DNA of 64,000 nt from Azophilus sp965199705 (GCA_965199705.1 OZ241359.1:806001-870000), one strand, 5' to 3'; counted from the stretch's first letter, positions 15,567-24,872 are shown. The notes: a model not told the origin generated them from the letters alone. Numbers and translations are program-made.

Positions 15567-16073
15567 ACGCAGCACATGAAAAAGCCGTTCGGACATGGAT
15601 GCCAGAGTGGTCGCCGCCAGCAGCCAGGCGAGCGGGCCCGGAACCGGCTGCAACAACGTGAACGGCTTGATCTCGGCGGCCACAGCGATCGCCGCCAAGG
15701 CGAAGAAGGCGACGCCGTTGGCCCGGCCAAGCGCATTGGTGCGCAGCGTCTCGCCCGCCAGCACGCGGGAATCCAGCACATATTGCAGAAACGCCAAGGG
15801 CACAAGCGTTGGCAGCAACCAGTTGAGTTTGCCCACAGCAGCCAGCCCGAAGAGCGTACAGGTCACGAATACGCAATCCGTGCCGTGATCGAACAGCCGA
15901 CCGTGCGCCGAGCTTCGATTGAAGCGCCTGGCGACTATGCCATCGAGCAGGTCGGATACGATCGCCGCGGCAATCAGGGCTGCTGCCATGGCCCAGAGTT
16001 GCGCCACAATTGCCAGGCCAGCAGCTGGCGCGAGCAGCAGACGCAGAGCGGTCAGAAGGTCAGCCAGGCTCAT
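15540..16073 (-). CDS. CDP-alcohol phosphatidyltransferase family protein
   Basis: A 177-residue membrane enzyme with a perfect CDP-alcohol signature: Asp41-x2-Asp44-Gly45-x2-Ala48-Arg49-x8-Gly58-x3-Asp62-x3-Asp66 (DLLDGIVAR then GRLFDHGTD). The aspartates bind the two metal ions that activate the CDP-linked donor. The family includes phosphatidylglycerophosphate and phosphatidylserine synthases; the exact product is not evident. Start at the ATG at 16073 (MSLADLLTALRLLLAP), the usual beginning of the first helix; a longer frame upstream lacks family character. Confidence 0.87.
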   Translation of the reverse strand: MSLADLLTALRLLLAPAAGLAIVAQLWAMAAALIAAAIVSDLLDGIVARRFNRSSAHGRLFDHGTDCVFVTCTLFGLAAVGKLNWLLPTLVPLAFLQYVLDSRVLAGETLRTNALGRANGVAFFALAAIAVAAEIKPFTLLQPVPGPLAWLLAATTLASMSERLFHVLRLRLPGREP

Positions 16074-16138
16074 GCCGGCATCATAGCCCGGATATGGCGT
16101 GAGGGGCCGGGCCTTGGCGCCGAATCCGGGATGGCAAG

Positions 16139-17047
16139 ATGCGGATTGCGATAACCGGCGCCAACGGCCATCTGGGGCAGCGGCTGTTGCAGGCGCTCTT
16201 GGCCCAGGGCGGTGATGCGCAAGCAGAATCGTCTCTGCGGCCTGCTTCACCACTCTGTCTGGTTCGTCGCGAGGCCGCGGCGACAAGCCTGCGCCAGGCG
16301 CATCCGCAAGCGAACGTGCGCGTCGTGGACTATCTGGACGCCGCCGGCATGGCGACAGCCTTGCAGGGCATCGACCGAGTGGTTCATCTGGTCGGCATTC
16401 TTCTGCAAAACCGCCGCTCGACCTATCGGCAGGCGCATGAGGAGACCACAGGCGTCCTGGTGCAGGCAGCCGCAGAGTCCGGCGTGCAGGGCATCGTTGC
16501 GCTCAGTATTGTCGGCGCCGGCATGGATTCCGGTAATGCCTGCCTCGCTTCCAGAGGGCGGGCAGATGCGCTGCTCCTGTCCGCGCCGGTTCCGGCGGAG
16601 GTCATCCGCCTGCCCATGGTGCTCGGCGAAGGCGACTATGCGACCCAGGACCTCACCCGTCGCGCTCGCCGGGCAATCAACCTTGCCTTCCGCGCCGCCA
16701 GCCTCGATCAACCGATCTACGCCGGTGATGTGATACGGGCCATAGGAGAGGCGCTGAAGCGTCCGCCGGCTGGTTCAGCCACAGACCTGGCGGGGCCTGA
16801 GAGCCTGTCCCGCCGCCATCTCAATCAGCGAGCCGCTGCGATACTCGGGCGCCGCACGCGCACCATCAGCTTGCCGATTGGCCTGGGTTACGCGCTCGCC
16901 TGGCTCATGGAAAAGCTGCCTGATCCACCCTTGAGCCGCGCCATGCTCGGCGTACTGGATCAGGATGACAGGCTGGATATGTCGGCGCATGAGCACTGGC
17001 TGACGCCGCTTGACGCTGCCCTCGCCCGGGTGCTTGGGTCGAAGTGA
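16139..17047 (+). CDS. NAD(P)-binding epimerase-like protein
   Basis: 302 residues of the extended/atypical SDR type. The N terminus RIAITGANGHLGQRLLQAL carries the TGxxGxxG loop, then VHLVGIL replaces the usual NNAG region. The family resembles the NDUFA9/NmrA-like group of NAD(P)-binding proteins, for example those near ubiquinone or respiratory genes; enzymatic activity is uncertain because a clear Tyr-x3-Lys pair is missing. It lies divergently from the phosphatidyltransferase gene and 67 bp upstream of the P450 gene. Confidence 0.75.
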   Translation: MRIAITGANGHLGQRLLQALLAQGGDAQAESSLRPASPLCLVRREAAATSLRQAHPQANVRVVDYLDAAGMATALQGIDRVVHLVGILLQNRRSTYRQAHEETTGVLVQAAAESGVQGIVALSIVGAGMDSGNACLASRGRADALLLSAPVPAEVIRLPMVLGEGDYATQDLTRRARRAINLAFRAASLDQPIYAGDVIRAIGEALKRPPAGSATDLAGPESLSRRHLNQRAAAILGRRTRTISLPIGLGYALAWLMEKLPDPPLSRAMLGVLDQDDRLDMSAHEHWLTPLDAALARVLGSK

Positions 17048-17114
17048 GCGCCACCGTGCCAGCTCGGATGGCGCTTCCGGGGCAGGAATCCCGCCACGCC
17101 TTGGGTGGGCTGCC

Positions 17115-18293
17115 ATGAAGTCTGAAGACTGGGCGCCTTTTGCGCCAGAGGTTCTGGCAAATCCCGCCCCCGGATGCGCCCTGTTGCTGGGCGAGTGCCC
17201 GGTGCACAGGTGCGAGGGCTTCGAGCCGCCCTTCTACACCCTTTCCCGTTACGCCGACGTAGAGGCGGCGCTGCGCAATACGGAAGTCTTTTCCAGCCAT
17301 TACGGGCAGGGGCCCAGATTCACGGAGCCGCAAGGATTGCTCTGCGACCCGCCACAACACACTTTCTTCCGGCGACTGGTTCAGGGCGCCTTCACGCCCA
17401 GGGCCATTGAGGAAGTAAGGCCCATTGCGGCGGCGTTTACCGAGGAACTCATCGACGCGATTCTGGCCGGCGAGCCGGCCTTCGATCTGCATGACGACTT
17501 TGCCTTTCCACTGCCGGTCACGATCATCGCCCGAATGCTCGGCGTCCCGGAAGCAGACCTGGCCCGCTTCAAGCATTGGTCAGACATTCAGGTTGCCGCC
17601 ATGGGCGCGGAAGATCCAAGCCGGTTTCAGGCAGAGCAAACGGCCTTTCTCACCTACATGACACAGCATCTGCGCACCCGCAGGGCTGCCATTCAGGCCG
17701 GAGAGCCGGTGGCTGAGGACTTGCTGACCCACATCGCCGGCGCGAGGGGCGAAGATGGGGCGCCAATCGCCGAAGCGGACGCGCTGTCGGTGCTTAATCA
17801 GCTTCTCGTCGGCGGCAACGAAACCACCACCTCGCTCATCACCAATCTGGTCTGGAGGCTGCTCGAGAAACCCGCGCAATGGCGGGCGGTGGCGGAGGAC
17901 CCAGCGCTGATCGGCGCCGCCATCGAAGAAAGCCTGCGCTACGACCCGCCGGTGCTTGGCCTGTATCGCAACACAACCCGCGAGATCACCTTGCATGGCG
18001 TGACCATTCCGGCCAACAGCAAGGTCTATATCAACTATGCCGCCGCCAATCGGGATCCGCGCGCTTTCGACAACCCGGATGCGTTCGATCTGCACAGGCC
18101 GCGCAAGCGCCACATGGCGTTCGGTCACGGATTGCACTTCTGCCTGGGCGCGGCCATGGCGCGCATGGAGGCCGAGATCGCCTTGCAGGCGCTGGGCCGG
18201 CGGATGCCAAGGCTTCGTCTGCTCGGGCCAGGCGAGCGAATCGCGCCCTTCTTCCTGTGGGGCCGCCGCAAGCTACCGGTCGCCTGGCGCTGA
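17115..18293 (+). CDS. Cytochrome P450
   Basis: A 392-residue soluble bacterial P450. The I-helix oxygen-activation motif is GGNETTTS (about 233-240), the K-helix EESLR, and the haem loop FGHGLHFCLGAAMAR with the thiolate Cys near 343. The length is normal for three-component bacterial P450s, which draw electrons from a ferredoxin and its reductase; a ferredoxin of the right type is encoded at 35031-35351. The start at 17115 (MKSEDWAPFAP) has GGGTGGG just upstream; the frame remains open further upstream without P450-like sequence. Substrate unknown, likely a hydrophobic carbon source. Confidence 0.93.
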   Translation: MKSEDWAPFAPEVLANPAPGCALLLGECPVHRCEGFEPPFYTLSRYADVEAALRNTEVFSSHYGQGPRFTEPQGLLCDPPQHTFFRRLVQGAFTPRAIEEVRPIAAAFTEELIDAILAGEPAFDLHDDFAFPLPVTIIARMLGVPEADLARFKHWSDIQVAAMGAEDPSRFQAEQTAFLTYMTQHLRTRRAAIQAGEPVAEDLLTHIAGARGEDGAPIAEADALSVLNQLLVGGNETTTSLITNLVWRLLEKPAQWRAVAEDPALIGAAIEESLRYDPPVLGLYRNTTREITLHGVTIPANSKVYINYAAANRDPRAFDNPDAFDLHRPRKRHMAFGHGLHFCLGAAMARMEAEIALQALGRRMPRLRLLGPGERIAPFFLWGRRKLPVAWR

Positions 18294-18367
18294 AGCAGGT
18301 GCATCACCAGATAGAGGTCGTCGCTGAAGGCAAAGACCAGTTGCTCTGATTGCGAGGTTTATCAAAG
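18294..18367. other. Short gap 5' of the inverted repeat
   Basis: Contains a first copy of GGTTTATCAAA at 18356, whose second copy (18375) lies inside the left arm of the inverted repeat. No gene is seen. Confidence 0.4.
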
Positions 18368-18404
18368 TTAACCTGGTTTATCAAATTTGGATAAACCAGG
18401 TTAA
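18368..18404. promoter_or_regulatory. Perfect 15-bp inverted repeat just upstream of an ATPase gene
   Basis: The left arm TTAACCTGGTTTATC (18368-18382) and right arm GATAAACCAGGTTAA (18390-18404) are exact reverse complements around a 7-base spacer. The element is AT-rich, ends 11 bp before the ATG at 18416 and occupies the place of the ribosome binding site and core promoter. It could be a repressor operator, an mRNA hairpin, or both. There is no T-run, so a terminator is unlikely. Confidence 0.65.
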
Positions 18405-18415
18405 TATTCCTATAA

Positions 18416-19594
18416 ATGGACGCAAGGCAGAATCCCTATGCGCCTGGCGCAGGCACGCCCCCACCGGAACTGGCGGGGCGCGATCGGTTGATTGAGCGCG
18501 CCGCCGTGGCGCTGGACCGTGTTCGGGCAGGCAGAGCGGACCGCAGCATCATCCTTTATGGATTGCGCGGGGTCGGCAAGACTGTCCTGCTCAACCGAAT
18601 TCGTCAGGAAGCCGAATGTCGAGGCATCGCCAGCGTTCGCCTGGAAGCGGCGGAGGAGCGGTCTCTGCCGGCGCTGCTGATTCCGGCGCTGCGCGCCGCG
18701 CTGCTGCGCTTGAGCCGTGGCCAACGCCTCAGGGACGGGTTACTTCAGGGTATGCGCGTGCTGGCAAGCTTTGCCAGGGCGCTCAACGCGAAGTATCAGG
18801 ACATAGAGATCAGCATTGACGCCGCGCCGGCTGAGGGGCTGGCCGACAGCAGCGATCTCGACCTGGATCTGACCGATCTTGTTCTGACCCTCGGGCGGCT
18901 TGCCAGGGAGCGTTCCACGGCGATTGTGCTGTTCATCGACGAGCTGCAATACGTGCCAGAAGATCAATTTGCTTCGTTGATCATGGCGCTGCATACCGCC
19001 AGCCAGGAACTGTTGCCGATCACCACGGTGTCGGCGGGGCTGCCGCAGCTGATTGCACGGAGTGGCAAAGCCAAGTCTTGCGCCGAGCGATTGTTCGAAT
19101 TTGCACCCGTTGACCGCCTTGAGGACGAGGACGCCCGCAACGCGCTGGAGTTGCCTGCACACAGGGAGGGCGTCGCCTTCGAGGCCGACGCCATATCCGA
19201 GATCCTGCGGCAGACAAATGGCTACCCCTATTTTCTGCAGGAATGGGGCAAACACGCCTGGGACCTCGCCCAAGCATCTCCTATCCAGCTTGATGATGCC
19301 CGTCGCGCAACAACCGGGACACTCGCAACGCTCGACGCCAGCTTCTTCCGCGTGCGTTTCGATCGTTTGACGTCTTCCCAGAAACGCTACCTGCGCGCCA
19401 TGGCTGAACTCGGCCCCGGGCCGCACCGATCAGGCGACATCGCCGAGATTCTGAATCGAAAGGTTACCGCCGTTGCCCCCATCCGCAATCAACTCATTGC
19501 CAAGGGCATGATTTTCAGCCCTGCCCACGGCGACACCGCGTTCACCGTTCCGCTTTTCGATGACTTCATGAAGCGGACCATGCTGAGTCTGTGA
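18416..19594 (+). CDS. P-loop ATPase (archaeal-ATPase / Orc1-Cdc6-like), defence-type
   Basis: A 392-residue ATPase. GRDRLIERA precedes the Walker A GLRGVGKT (49-56); Walker B is VLFIDE (171-176), followed by SLIMALHTAS and a sensor-like TVSAGLPQL. After a lid domain the C terminus reads SGDIAEILNRKVTAVAPIRN, a winged-helix that could bind DNA. This layout is common in poorly characterised ATPases of defence islands and mobile elements. No Shine-Dalgarno site is seen; a perfect inverted repeat lies in its place, so autoregulation through the winged helix is plausible. It is followed 169 bp downstream by another ATPase of a different family. Confidence 0.75.
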   Translation: MDARQNPYAPGAGTPPPELAGRDRLIERAAVALDRVRAGRADRSIILYGLRGVGKTVLLNRIRQEAECRGIASVRLEAAEERSLPALLIPALRAALLRLSRGQRLRDGLLQGMRVLASFARALNAKYQDIEISIDAAPAEGLADSSDLDLDLTDLVLTLGRLARERSTAIVLFIDELQYVPEDQFASLIMALHTASQELLPITTVSAGLPQLIARSGKAKSCAERLFEFAPVDRLEDEDARNALELPAHREGVAFEADAISEILRQTNGYPYFLQEWGKHAWDLAQASPIQLDDARRATTGTLATLDASFFRVRFDRLTSSQKRYLRAMAELGPGPHRSGDIAEILNRKVTAVAPIRNQLIAKGMIFSPAHGDTAFTVPLFDDFMKRTMLSL

Positions 19595-19763
19595 GACGAG
19601 GCGCACGTTGCCGGATCAAGCCGGGCGACGGATTCACCTGCTGCTTCCAGGGCGGCGCGATGAATACTTGCTACCCCAACCGCAAACGCGACCTGCCAGC
19701 ACCGAGCAACTGAACTGCCGGGTTATGATGCGCCCTTGACCGCATCCCGAAGGGGCCCGTGTC

Positions 19764-21320
19764 ATGCCAGCCAAGCGCAAGCTGCCCACCGGCATCCAGA
19801 CCTTCCGCACGATTCGGGAAGAGGGCTGCTACTACGTGGACAAGACCGCCTACGCCCTGCGGCTGGCGCAGGGCGGGGCGCACTACTTCCTCTCTCGACC
19901 GCGCCGCTTCGGCAAGAGCTTGTTCCTCGACACGCTCAACGAGCTGTTCCAGGGCAGCGAGGAACTGTTCCGGGGTCTGGCGGTTCATCCCCATTGGGAC
20001 TGGTCGGTGCGCCATCCGGTGCTGCGGTTCAGTTTTGCGGGCGGCAGTTTCAAGGCGCCCGGCGGCCTTGAATCCAGTCTGGATGAGCAGTTACGCGGGT
20101 TCGAGCAGCGTATGGATGCTGTCTCGGACGGTTCCACCCTGGGCGGGCGTTTTCGACGGCTGCTGCAAACGCTGCACGAGCGAGCGGGGCAGCGCGTTGT
20201 GGTGCTGGTGGACGAGTACGACAAGCCGATTCTGGACGCGATCAGCACACCCGACGTGGCCGAGCACAACCGGGACTTGCTGCGAGGATTCTATGGAACG
20301 GTCAAGGATGCGGACGCGCACGTCAAATTCTCGTTTTTCACCGGCGTCAGCAAGTTCTCCAAGGTCAGCGTGTTCTCCGACCTCAACAATCTCACCGACC
20401 TGACGCTGCACCCCGCCTATTCGTCCATATGCGGGTACACCGATGTGGATCTGGACTCGGTTTTCGCGCCTGAGATCGGGGGCTTGGACCGCCAGGCCAT
20501 CCGCCGATGGTACAACGGTTATAGCTGGCTCGGCGACGAGAAGGTGTACAACCCTTTTGATGTGCTTCTGCTGTTCGAGCAGCGCCTGTTTCGATCCCAC
20601 TGGTTCGAGACCGGTACCCCAGGGTTCCTGATCGAGAAGCTGCTTGAACGGGGCGTGTCAGTTGCGTCTCTGGACGGCATGGTCGTCACCGACAGCCTGC
20701 TATCCACCTTCGATGTGGATCACATGCCGACGCCGACCCTGTTTTTCCAGACCGGCTACCTCACCATTGCAGAGGCGCTTGATGACGTTGACGAGCCCCG
20801 CTACCGCCTGACCTGGCCCAATCACGAAGTGCGGCAGAGCTTCAACCGCAGCCTGCTGCAGGCGATGACGCCAGAACCGGCCGACGCGATCATGCAAGGC
20901 GGGGCCTTGCGCCGCTTCTTGCAGGACAACGATTTCAAGGGCTTGCGGACACTGCTCGACTCATTTTTCGCCAGCATCCCGTACAACTGGCATGTGAACA
21001 ACAACATCGCCGACTATGAGGGGTACTACGCCAGCCTCTTCTACGCCTGCTTCACGGCATCCGGCCTCGACGTTCGCGCCGAAGAAGCGAGCGCCGCCGG
21101 GCGGCTGGACATGGCGGTGCTTTTCAACAGCCACGTCTATCTGTTCGAGTTCAAGATACAAAGGGGCAGGGCGCAAGCCCAGGCGCTGGCGCAACTGAAG
21201 GGCCGCGGCTACCAACGCAAGTACCGCCATCTGAACCAGCCGATCTTCCTGATCGGGGTGGAGTTCAGCGCCGAGCGCCGCAATCTGGTCGGGTTTGACG
21301 TGGAGTCCGTCGCAGCTTGA
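19764..21320 (+). CDS. AAA-ATPase-like protein with C-terminal PD-(D/E)XK nuclease-like domain
   Basis: 518 residues. The start LPTGIQTFRTIREEGCYYVD is the family hallmark, followed by the variant P-loop FLSRPRRFGKS (42-52, first Gly replaced) and Walker B VVVLVDEYDKPI (145-156). The last quarter has NNIADYEGYYASLFYACF and a nuclease-like core GRLDMAVLF...YLFEFKI, giving the Asp and Glu-x-Lys of PD-(D/E)XK enzymes. Together these match proteins annotated AAA-ATPase_like plus PDDEXK_9, which are widespread, often multicopy and thought to be selfish or defensive. The gene looks intact. Confidence 0.87.
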   Translation: MPAKRKLPTGIQTFRTIREEGCYYVDKTAYALRLAQGGAHYFLSRPRRFGKSLFLDTLNELFQGSEELFRGLAVHPHWDWSVRHPVLRFSFAGGSFKAPGGLESSLDEQLRGFEQRMDAVSDGSTLGGRFRRLLQTLHERAGQRVVVLVDEYDKPILDAISTPDVAEHNRDLLRGFYGTVKDADAHVKFSFFTGVSKFSKVSVFSDLNNLTDLTLHPAYSSICGYTDVDLDSVFAPEIGGLDRQAIRRWYNGYSWLGDEKVYNPFDVLLLFEQRLFRSHWFETGTPGFLIEKLLERGVSVASLDGMVVTDSLLSTFDVDHMPTPTLFFQTGYLTIAEALDDVDEPRYRLTWPNHEVRQSFNRSLLQAMTPEPADAIMQGGALRRFLQDNDFKGLRTLLDSFFASIPYNWHVNNNIADYEGYYASLFYACFTASGLDVRAEEASAAGRLDMAVLFNSHVYLFEFKIQRGRAQAQALAQLKGRGYQRKYRHLNQPIFLIGVEFSAERRNLVGFDVESVAA

Positions 21321-21482
21321 GGCCTCGGTGAGCATCCTCGGCTGAAGCGTGGGCAGTGGGCTTCCCTTGCTGGTTCGGTCTTGTCACAATGGCGCACTTC
21401 GCGTCGCCAGGAATCTGCGGCGCCGGGTGCCGGCGTTCCGAGTGCTTCCGGGCGATTGCACGATAGTCAGCAAGGGGGAATC

Positions 21483-22688
21483 TTGACACTACTCGACTGG
21501 TTGGGCCACGGCTTGTGGCCGCTGCCGTTTTGGGGAATCCTGCTCTGGGTTCTGCTGCTTACGCACATCACCATCGTGACCGTGACGGTTTATCTGCACC
21601 GCCATGTCGCGCATCGCAGCGTCGAATTGCATCCGATACTGCAACACGGCTTCCGCTTCTGGAGCTGGTTCACCACCGGCATGGTGACCGTGGAATGGGC
21701 GGCGGTGCACCGCCGACACCATGCCACGACGGAAACCGAGGCGGACCCGCACAGCCCCCAGATTCACGGGCTCGGCGCCATTTTCTGGCGTGGCGCCGAG
21801 GCGTATCGGAGCGCAGCCGCAGATCCCGAAACCATGCGCCGCTATGCCAGCGGCTGTCCTGACGACTGGCTGGAGCATCACCTCTACAGGCGCTACCCGA
21901 GCCTTGGCGTGCTGCTGCTCGGCCTCGTCGATGTGCTGCTGTTTGGCTTTGCGGGCCTCACGGTCTGGGCGATTCAGATGCTCTGGATCCCGGTGCTGGC
22001 CGCCGGCGTCATCAACGGTGTGGGGCACTTCTGGGGGTATCGAAACTTCGAGTCGCGAGACGCCAGCGCCAACATCCTGCCCTGGGGCATTCTCATCGGC
22101 GGCGAGGAATTGCACAACAATCACCATGCCTTTCCCAATTCTGCGAAGCTGTCCCAGAAGTGGTGGGAATTCGACATTGGCTGGGGCTGGATACGCCTGT
22201 TTCAGTGCCTGGGTCTTGCCCGTCCGCTCAGCACCGGCCCCATCGTTTCGCGCATACCCGGCAAGACGACGCTGGACATGGACACGGCCTGGGCGGTGTT
22301 GAACGACCGCTTCCGGTTGATGGCCAACTACCGCCGGTTCGTGGTGCAGCCCTTGCTGCGGCAGGAGCGCTCGCGCGCCGATCAGGCGGGCAGACGACGA
22401 TTGCGGCGGGCCGGACGTCTTCTCTGTCGTGAACAGACCCTGGTGTGCGAGCGGGGACAGCAGCGGATTGCGGATGCTGTTTCGCTCAGCCAGCCGCTGG
22501 CCACTGTTTACCAGTTGCGCCTTCGGTTGCAGGATATCTGGGAGACGCGCGGTGGCTGTGCCGAAGAGATGCTGGCTTCATTGCGGCAGTGGTGCCGGGA
22601 CGCCGAGGAGAGCGGCATTCAGACATTGCGCGAGTTCGTGGCGGACCTCAAGTCCTGCGCCACGCCTCGGCTGGCGCAGACGGCCTGA
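21483..22688 (+). CDS. Fatty acid (acyl-CoA type) desaturase
   Basis: A 401-residue integral membrane di-iron desaturase. The three histidine boxes are present: HRHVAH (39-44), HRRHH (77-81) and EELHNNHHAF (about 208). The hydrophobic N terminus and FWGYRNFE segment match the delta-9 acyl-CoA/acyl-lipid group, which introduces double bonds to tune membrane fluidity. I choose the TTG at 21483 because AAGGGGG precedes it by four bases; the frame is open another 34 codons upstream without family similarity. The C-terminal 100 residues are an Arg-rich helical extension. It converges on argS. Confidence 0.9.
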   Translation: MTLLDWLGHGLWPLPFWGILLWVLLLTHITIVTVTVYLHRHVAHRSVELHPILQHGFRFWSWFTTGMVTVEWAAVHRRHHATTETEADPHSPQIHGLGAIFWRGAEAYRSAAADPETMRRYASGCPDDWLEHHLYRRYPSLGVLLLGLVDVLLFGFAGLTVWAIQMLWIPVLAAGVINGVGHFWGYRNFESRDASANILPWGILIGGEELHNNHHAFPNSAKLSQKWWEFDIGWGWIRLFQCLGLARPLSTGPIVSRIPGKTTLDMDTAWAVLNDRFRLMANYRRFVVQPLLRQERSRADQAGRRRLRRAGRLLCREQTLVCERGQQRIADAVSLSQPLATVYQLRLRLQDIWETRGGCAEEMLASLRQWCRDAEESGIQTLREFVADLKSCATPRLAQTA

Positions 22689-22705
22689 ACGCAAACCGCT
22701 TCCGG

Positions 22706-24406
22706 TTACAGCCGACCCGGAGCGTCAAGGCCGAGCAAGCCAAGCCCGGCAGCCAGGTTGCGCCCGGTCAAGGCTGCCAGGCAGAGACGGCCTTGCCGCG
22801 TATCACCTGATGCCTTGAGAATCGGGCTGGTCTCGTAGAAGCGCGTGAATCGGCTCGCAAGTTCGTACAGATAACCGCAGAGCAGGTGCGGCAGCCCGTC
22901 CTCGGCCACCTGTTCCACAACCTCCTGAAAGCGTATCAAGGTCAAGGCAAGATTGCGTTCTTCGGGCGTATCAAGCACTGGATTGCCCTTGATCTCGGAC
23001 ACGTCCAGGCCGCCGCGCCGAAACAGACTCTGGATGCGAGCGTGGGCGTAGAGCAAGTACGGGGCGGTATTGCCTTCGAAGCTCAGGAGCTGATCCCATT
23101 TGAACAGATAGTCGCTGGTTCGGTGTTTGGCCAGGTCCGCGTACTTCACCGCGCCTATGCCGATGCATCTCGCCACCCGCGCCTGCTCGTCAGCGCCCAG
23201 ATCCGGGCTCTTCTGCGCAACCACTCGGGCGGCGCGGGCTTCGGCCTCGTCGAGCAGGTCATTCAGCCGCACCACATCGCCCTCACGGGTCTTGAACGGG
23301 CGCCCATCCGGCCCGAGCATGGCGCCGAATGGCATATGCTCCAGGCGCATCTCGGCGGGCGCCAGGCCAGCCGCCCTGGCAACGGCGAATACCTGGCGAA
23401 AGTGCAGTGATTGGCGGCTGTCAGTGAAGTAGAGCACACGGTCAGCGGCAAGCGTTTGCGCCCGGTAGCGAATGGCGGCCAGATCGGTGGTGGCGTAGAG
23501 ATAGCCGCCGTCGGATTTCTGCACGATGACCGGCGGCGATTCGGCGCCGCCCGCAAGCTCCGGCAGGAACACGCAGCGCGCATTCTCCGAATCGGTGAGC
23601 AGCCCCCGGGCGTCCAGCTGTTCGACTACCCCGGCCAGTTGCTCGCTATAGGCGCTTTCGCCGCGTACGTGGTCGTGCGTCAGGCTGACGCCCAGGCGGC
23701 GATACAGCGCATCACAGTGGTCCAGGGAGACTTGCGCCAGCCGCTGCCAACTGGCGCGGGCTTTGGGGTCACCCTGTTGCAGCGCCACCACCTCGCGGCG
23801 ACTGGCGGTGGCGAAATCGGCGTCTGCGTCGAATCGCAACCTGGCTTGCCGATAAAGATCTTCCAGGTCTTCGAGCGCGTCCGGCGCCTGCTGCTCCGGC
23901 CCGAGATGCGCAAGCAACATGCCGAATTGGGTGCCCCAGTCGCCTACATGGTTCTGCCGGATGACGTCCTGTCCCAGAGCTTCCAGCACCCGGGCGACGG
24001 CATCGCCGATGATCGTGCTGCGCAGATGCCCTGCGTGCATCTGCTTGGCCAGATTCGGGCAAGAGTAGTCCACCACCACGCGTTCGCGTTGCGCCAGCGG
24101 CGCAAGCACCGGTTCGGTGAGTTGCAGGCGGTCAGCCAGACAGGCGTTCTTCAGCCGTATGTTGAGAAAGCCAGGCCCGGCCAGGGCCGGGGGTTCTGCC
24201 AGGTCGCCGAGATCAAGCCGACGCACGACATCCGCGCCCAGTGCGCGTGGATTGCTGCCGGTGCGCTTGGCGGCGCGCATGATGCCATCCGCCTGGTAAT
24301 CCCCGAATTCTGGTTTTGACGCGGGCCGCACCAGCGCGGGACCGGGCGCCCCCGCTTGCGTCAGGGCGGCCTCGATGCGTTGGCCAAGAATGCGCCGAAT
24401 GTTCAC
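22706..24406 (-). CDS. argS: Arginyl-tRNA synthetase
   Basis: This class I synthetase charges tRNA-Arg. The 566-residue length fits the family (577 in Escherichia coli). The HIGH-like motif is HAGHLRS (124-130) after DYSCPNLAK, and the KMSKS equivalent region reads MLGPDGRPFKTREGD, as usual for ArgS. The N-terminal tRNA-recognition domain is seen in KPEFGDYQADGIM. The start is a GTG at 24406 (then NIRRILGQRI); any longer version would run into the cold-shock gene that ends at 24435. That gene precedes argS on the same strand by 28 bp. Confidence 0.95.
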   Translation of the reverse strand: MNIRRILGQRIEAALTQAGAPGPALVRPASKPEFGDYQADGIMRAAKRTGSNPRALGADVVRRLDLGDLAEPPALAGPGFLNIRLKNACLADRLQLTEPVLAPLAQRERVVVDYSCPNLAKQMHAGHLRSTIIGDAVARVLEALGQDVIRQNHVGDWGTQFGMLLAHLGPEQQAPDALEDLEDLYRQARLRFDADADFATASRREVVALQQGDPKARASWQRLAQVSLDHCDALYRRLGVSLTHDHVRGESAYSEQLAGVVEQLDARGLLTDSENARCVFLPELAGGAESPPVIVQKSDGGYLYATTDLAAIRYRAQTLAADRVLYFTDSRQSLHFRQVFAVARAAGLAPAEMRLEHMPFGAMLGPDGRPFKTREGDVVRLNDLLDEAEARAARVVAQKSPDLGADEQARVARCIGIGAVKYADLAKHRTSDYLFKWDQLLSFEGNTAPYLLYAHARIQSLFRRGGLDVSEIKGNPVLDTPEERNLALTLIRFQEVVEQVAEDGLPHLLCGYLYELASRFTRFYETSPILKASGDTRQGRLCLAALTGRNLAAGLGLLGLDAPGRL

Positions 24407-24434
24407 CGCGGGCGGCGCAAATGCCGGGCGCCGG

Positions 24435-24872
24435 TTACTCGCAGACCACTTGTCGGGCGAAGTAGCCCTTTTCGTTCTCATCTACCACGTAGCTGACGCG
24501 GTCCCCCTGCTTCAGACCGGTCTGGTTGTTCGAATGGGTGCGCACGCCGCGCAGATGTACGAAGATTTCGCCGCCATTGTCGCGAATGATGAATCCGTAG
24601 CCGCGCGACTTGTCAAACCACTTGACCACGCCTTGTTCGCGCACATCATCGCGCACCGAGGCGCTGCGCTTGCGCGGGGCACGGCGATTTGCATTGACAG
24701 GGCTGGCAAAACGCTCCGCCACACGCACGTTGAACAGGCCCATCACAACCAGCGCAAGGAAGGTGGCCACGATGAACGGCAAACGCGCCTCCATGGCGTA
24801 GCGGAGGGCGATTTCGGTGGTCAGGGCGGCAAGCAGAAGCGCACTGGCAAGAATATAGAAGTAGCTGCGCAT
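24435..24872 (-). CDS. Membrane-anchored cold-shock-domain protein
   Basis: 145 residues. The N terminus carries two hydrophobic stretches (YFYILASALLLAALT and LPFIVATFLALVVMGLF), followed by a basic linker rich in Arg. The C-terminal 70 residues are a cold-shock domain: QGVVKWFDKSRGYGFI contains the RNP1-like motif, then GEIFVHLRGV (RNP2) and GDRVSYVVDENEKG. Cold-shock domains bind single-stranded RNA or DNA; tethering one to the membrane is unusual but known in several gammaproteobacteria. It is probably co-transcribed with argS. Confidence 0.82.
   Translation of the reverse strand: MRSYFYILASALLLAALTTEIALRYAMEARLPFIVATFLALVVMGLFNVRVAERFASPVNANRRAPRKRSASVRDDVREQGVVKWFDKSRGYGFIIRDNGGEIFVHLRGVRTHSNNQTGLKQGDRVSYVVDENEKGYFARQVVCE

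Noticed and set aside
18368..18404. Rho-independent terminator after the P450 gene
   Set aside because: The hairpin is AT-rich and lacks a T-run, and lies 11 bp before the next start codon.
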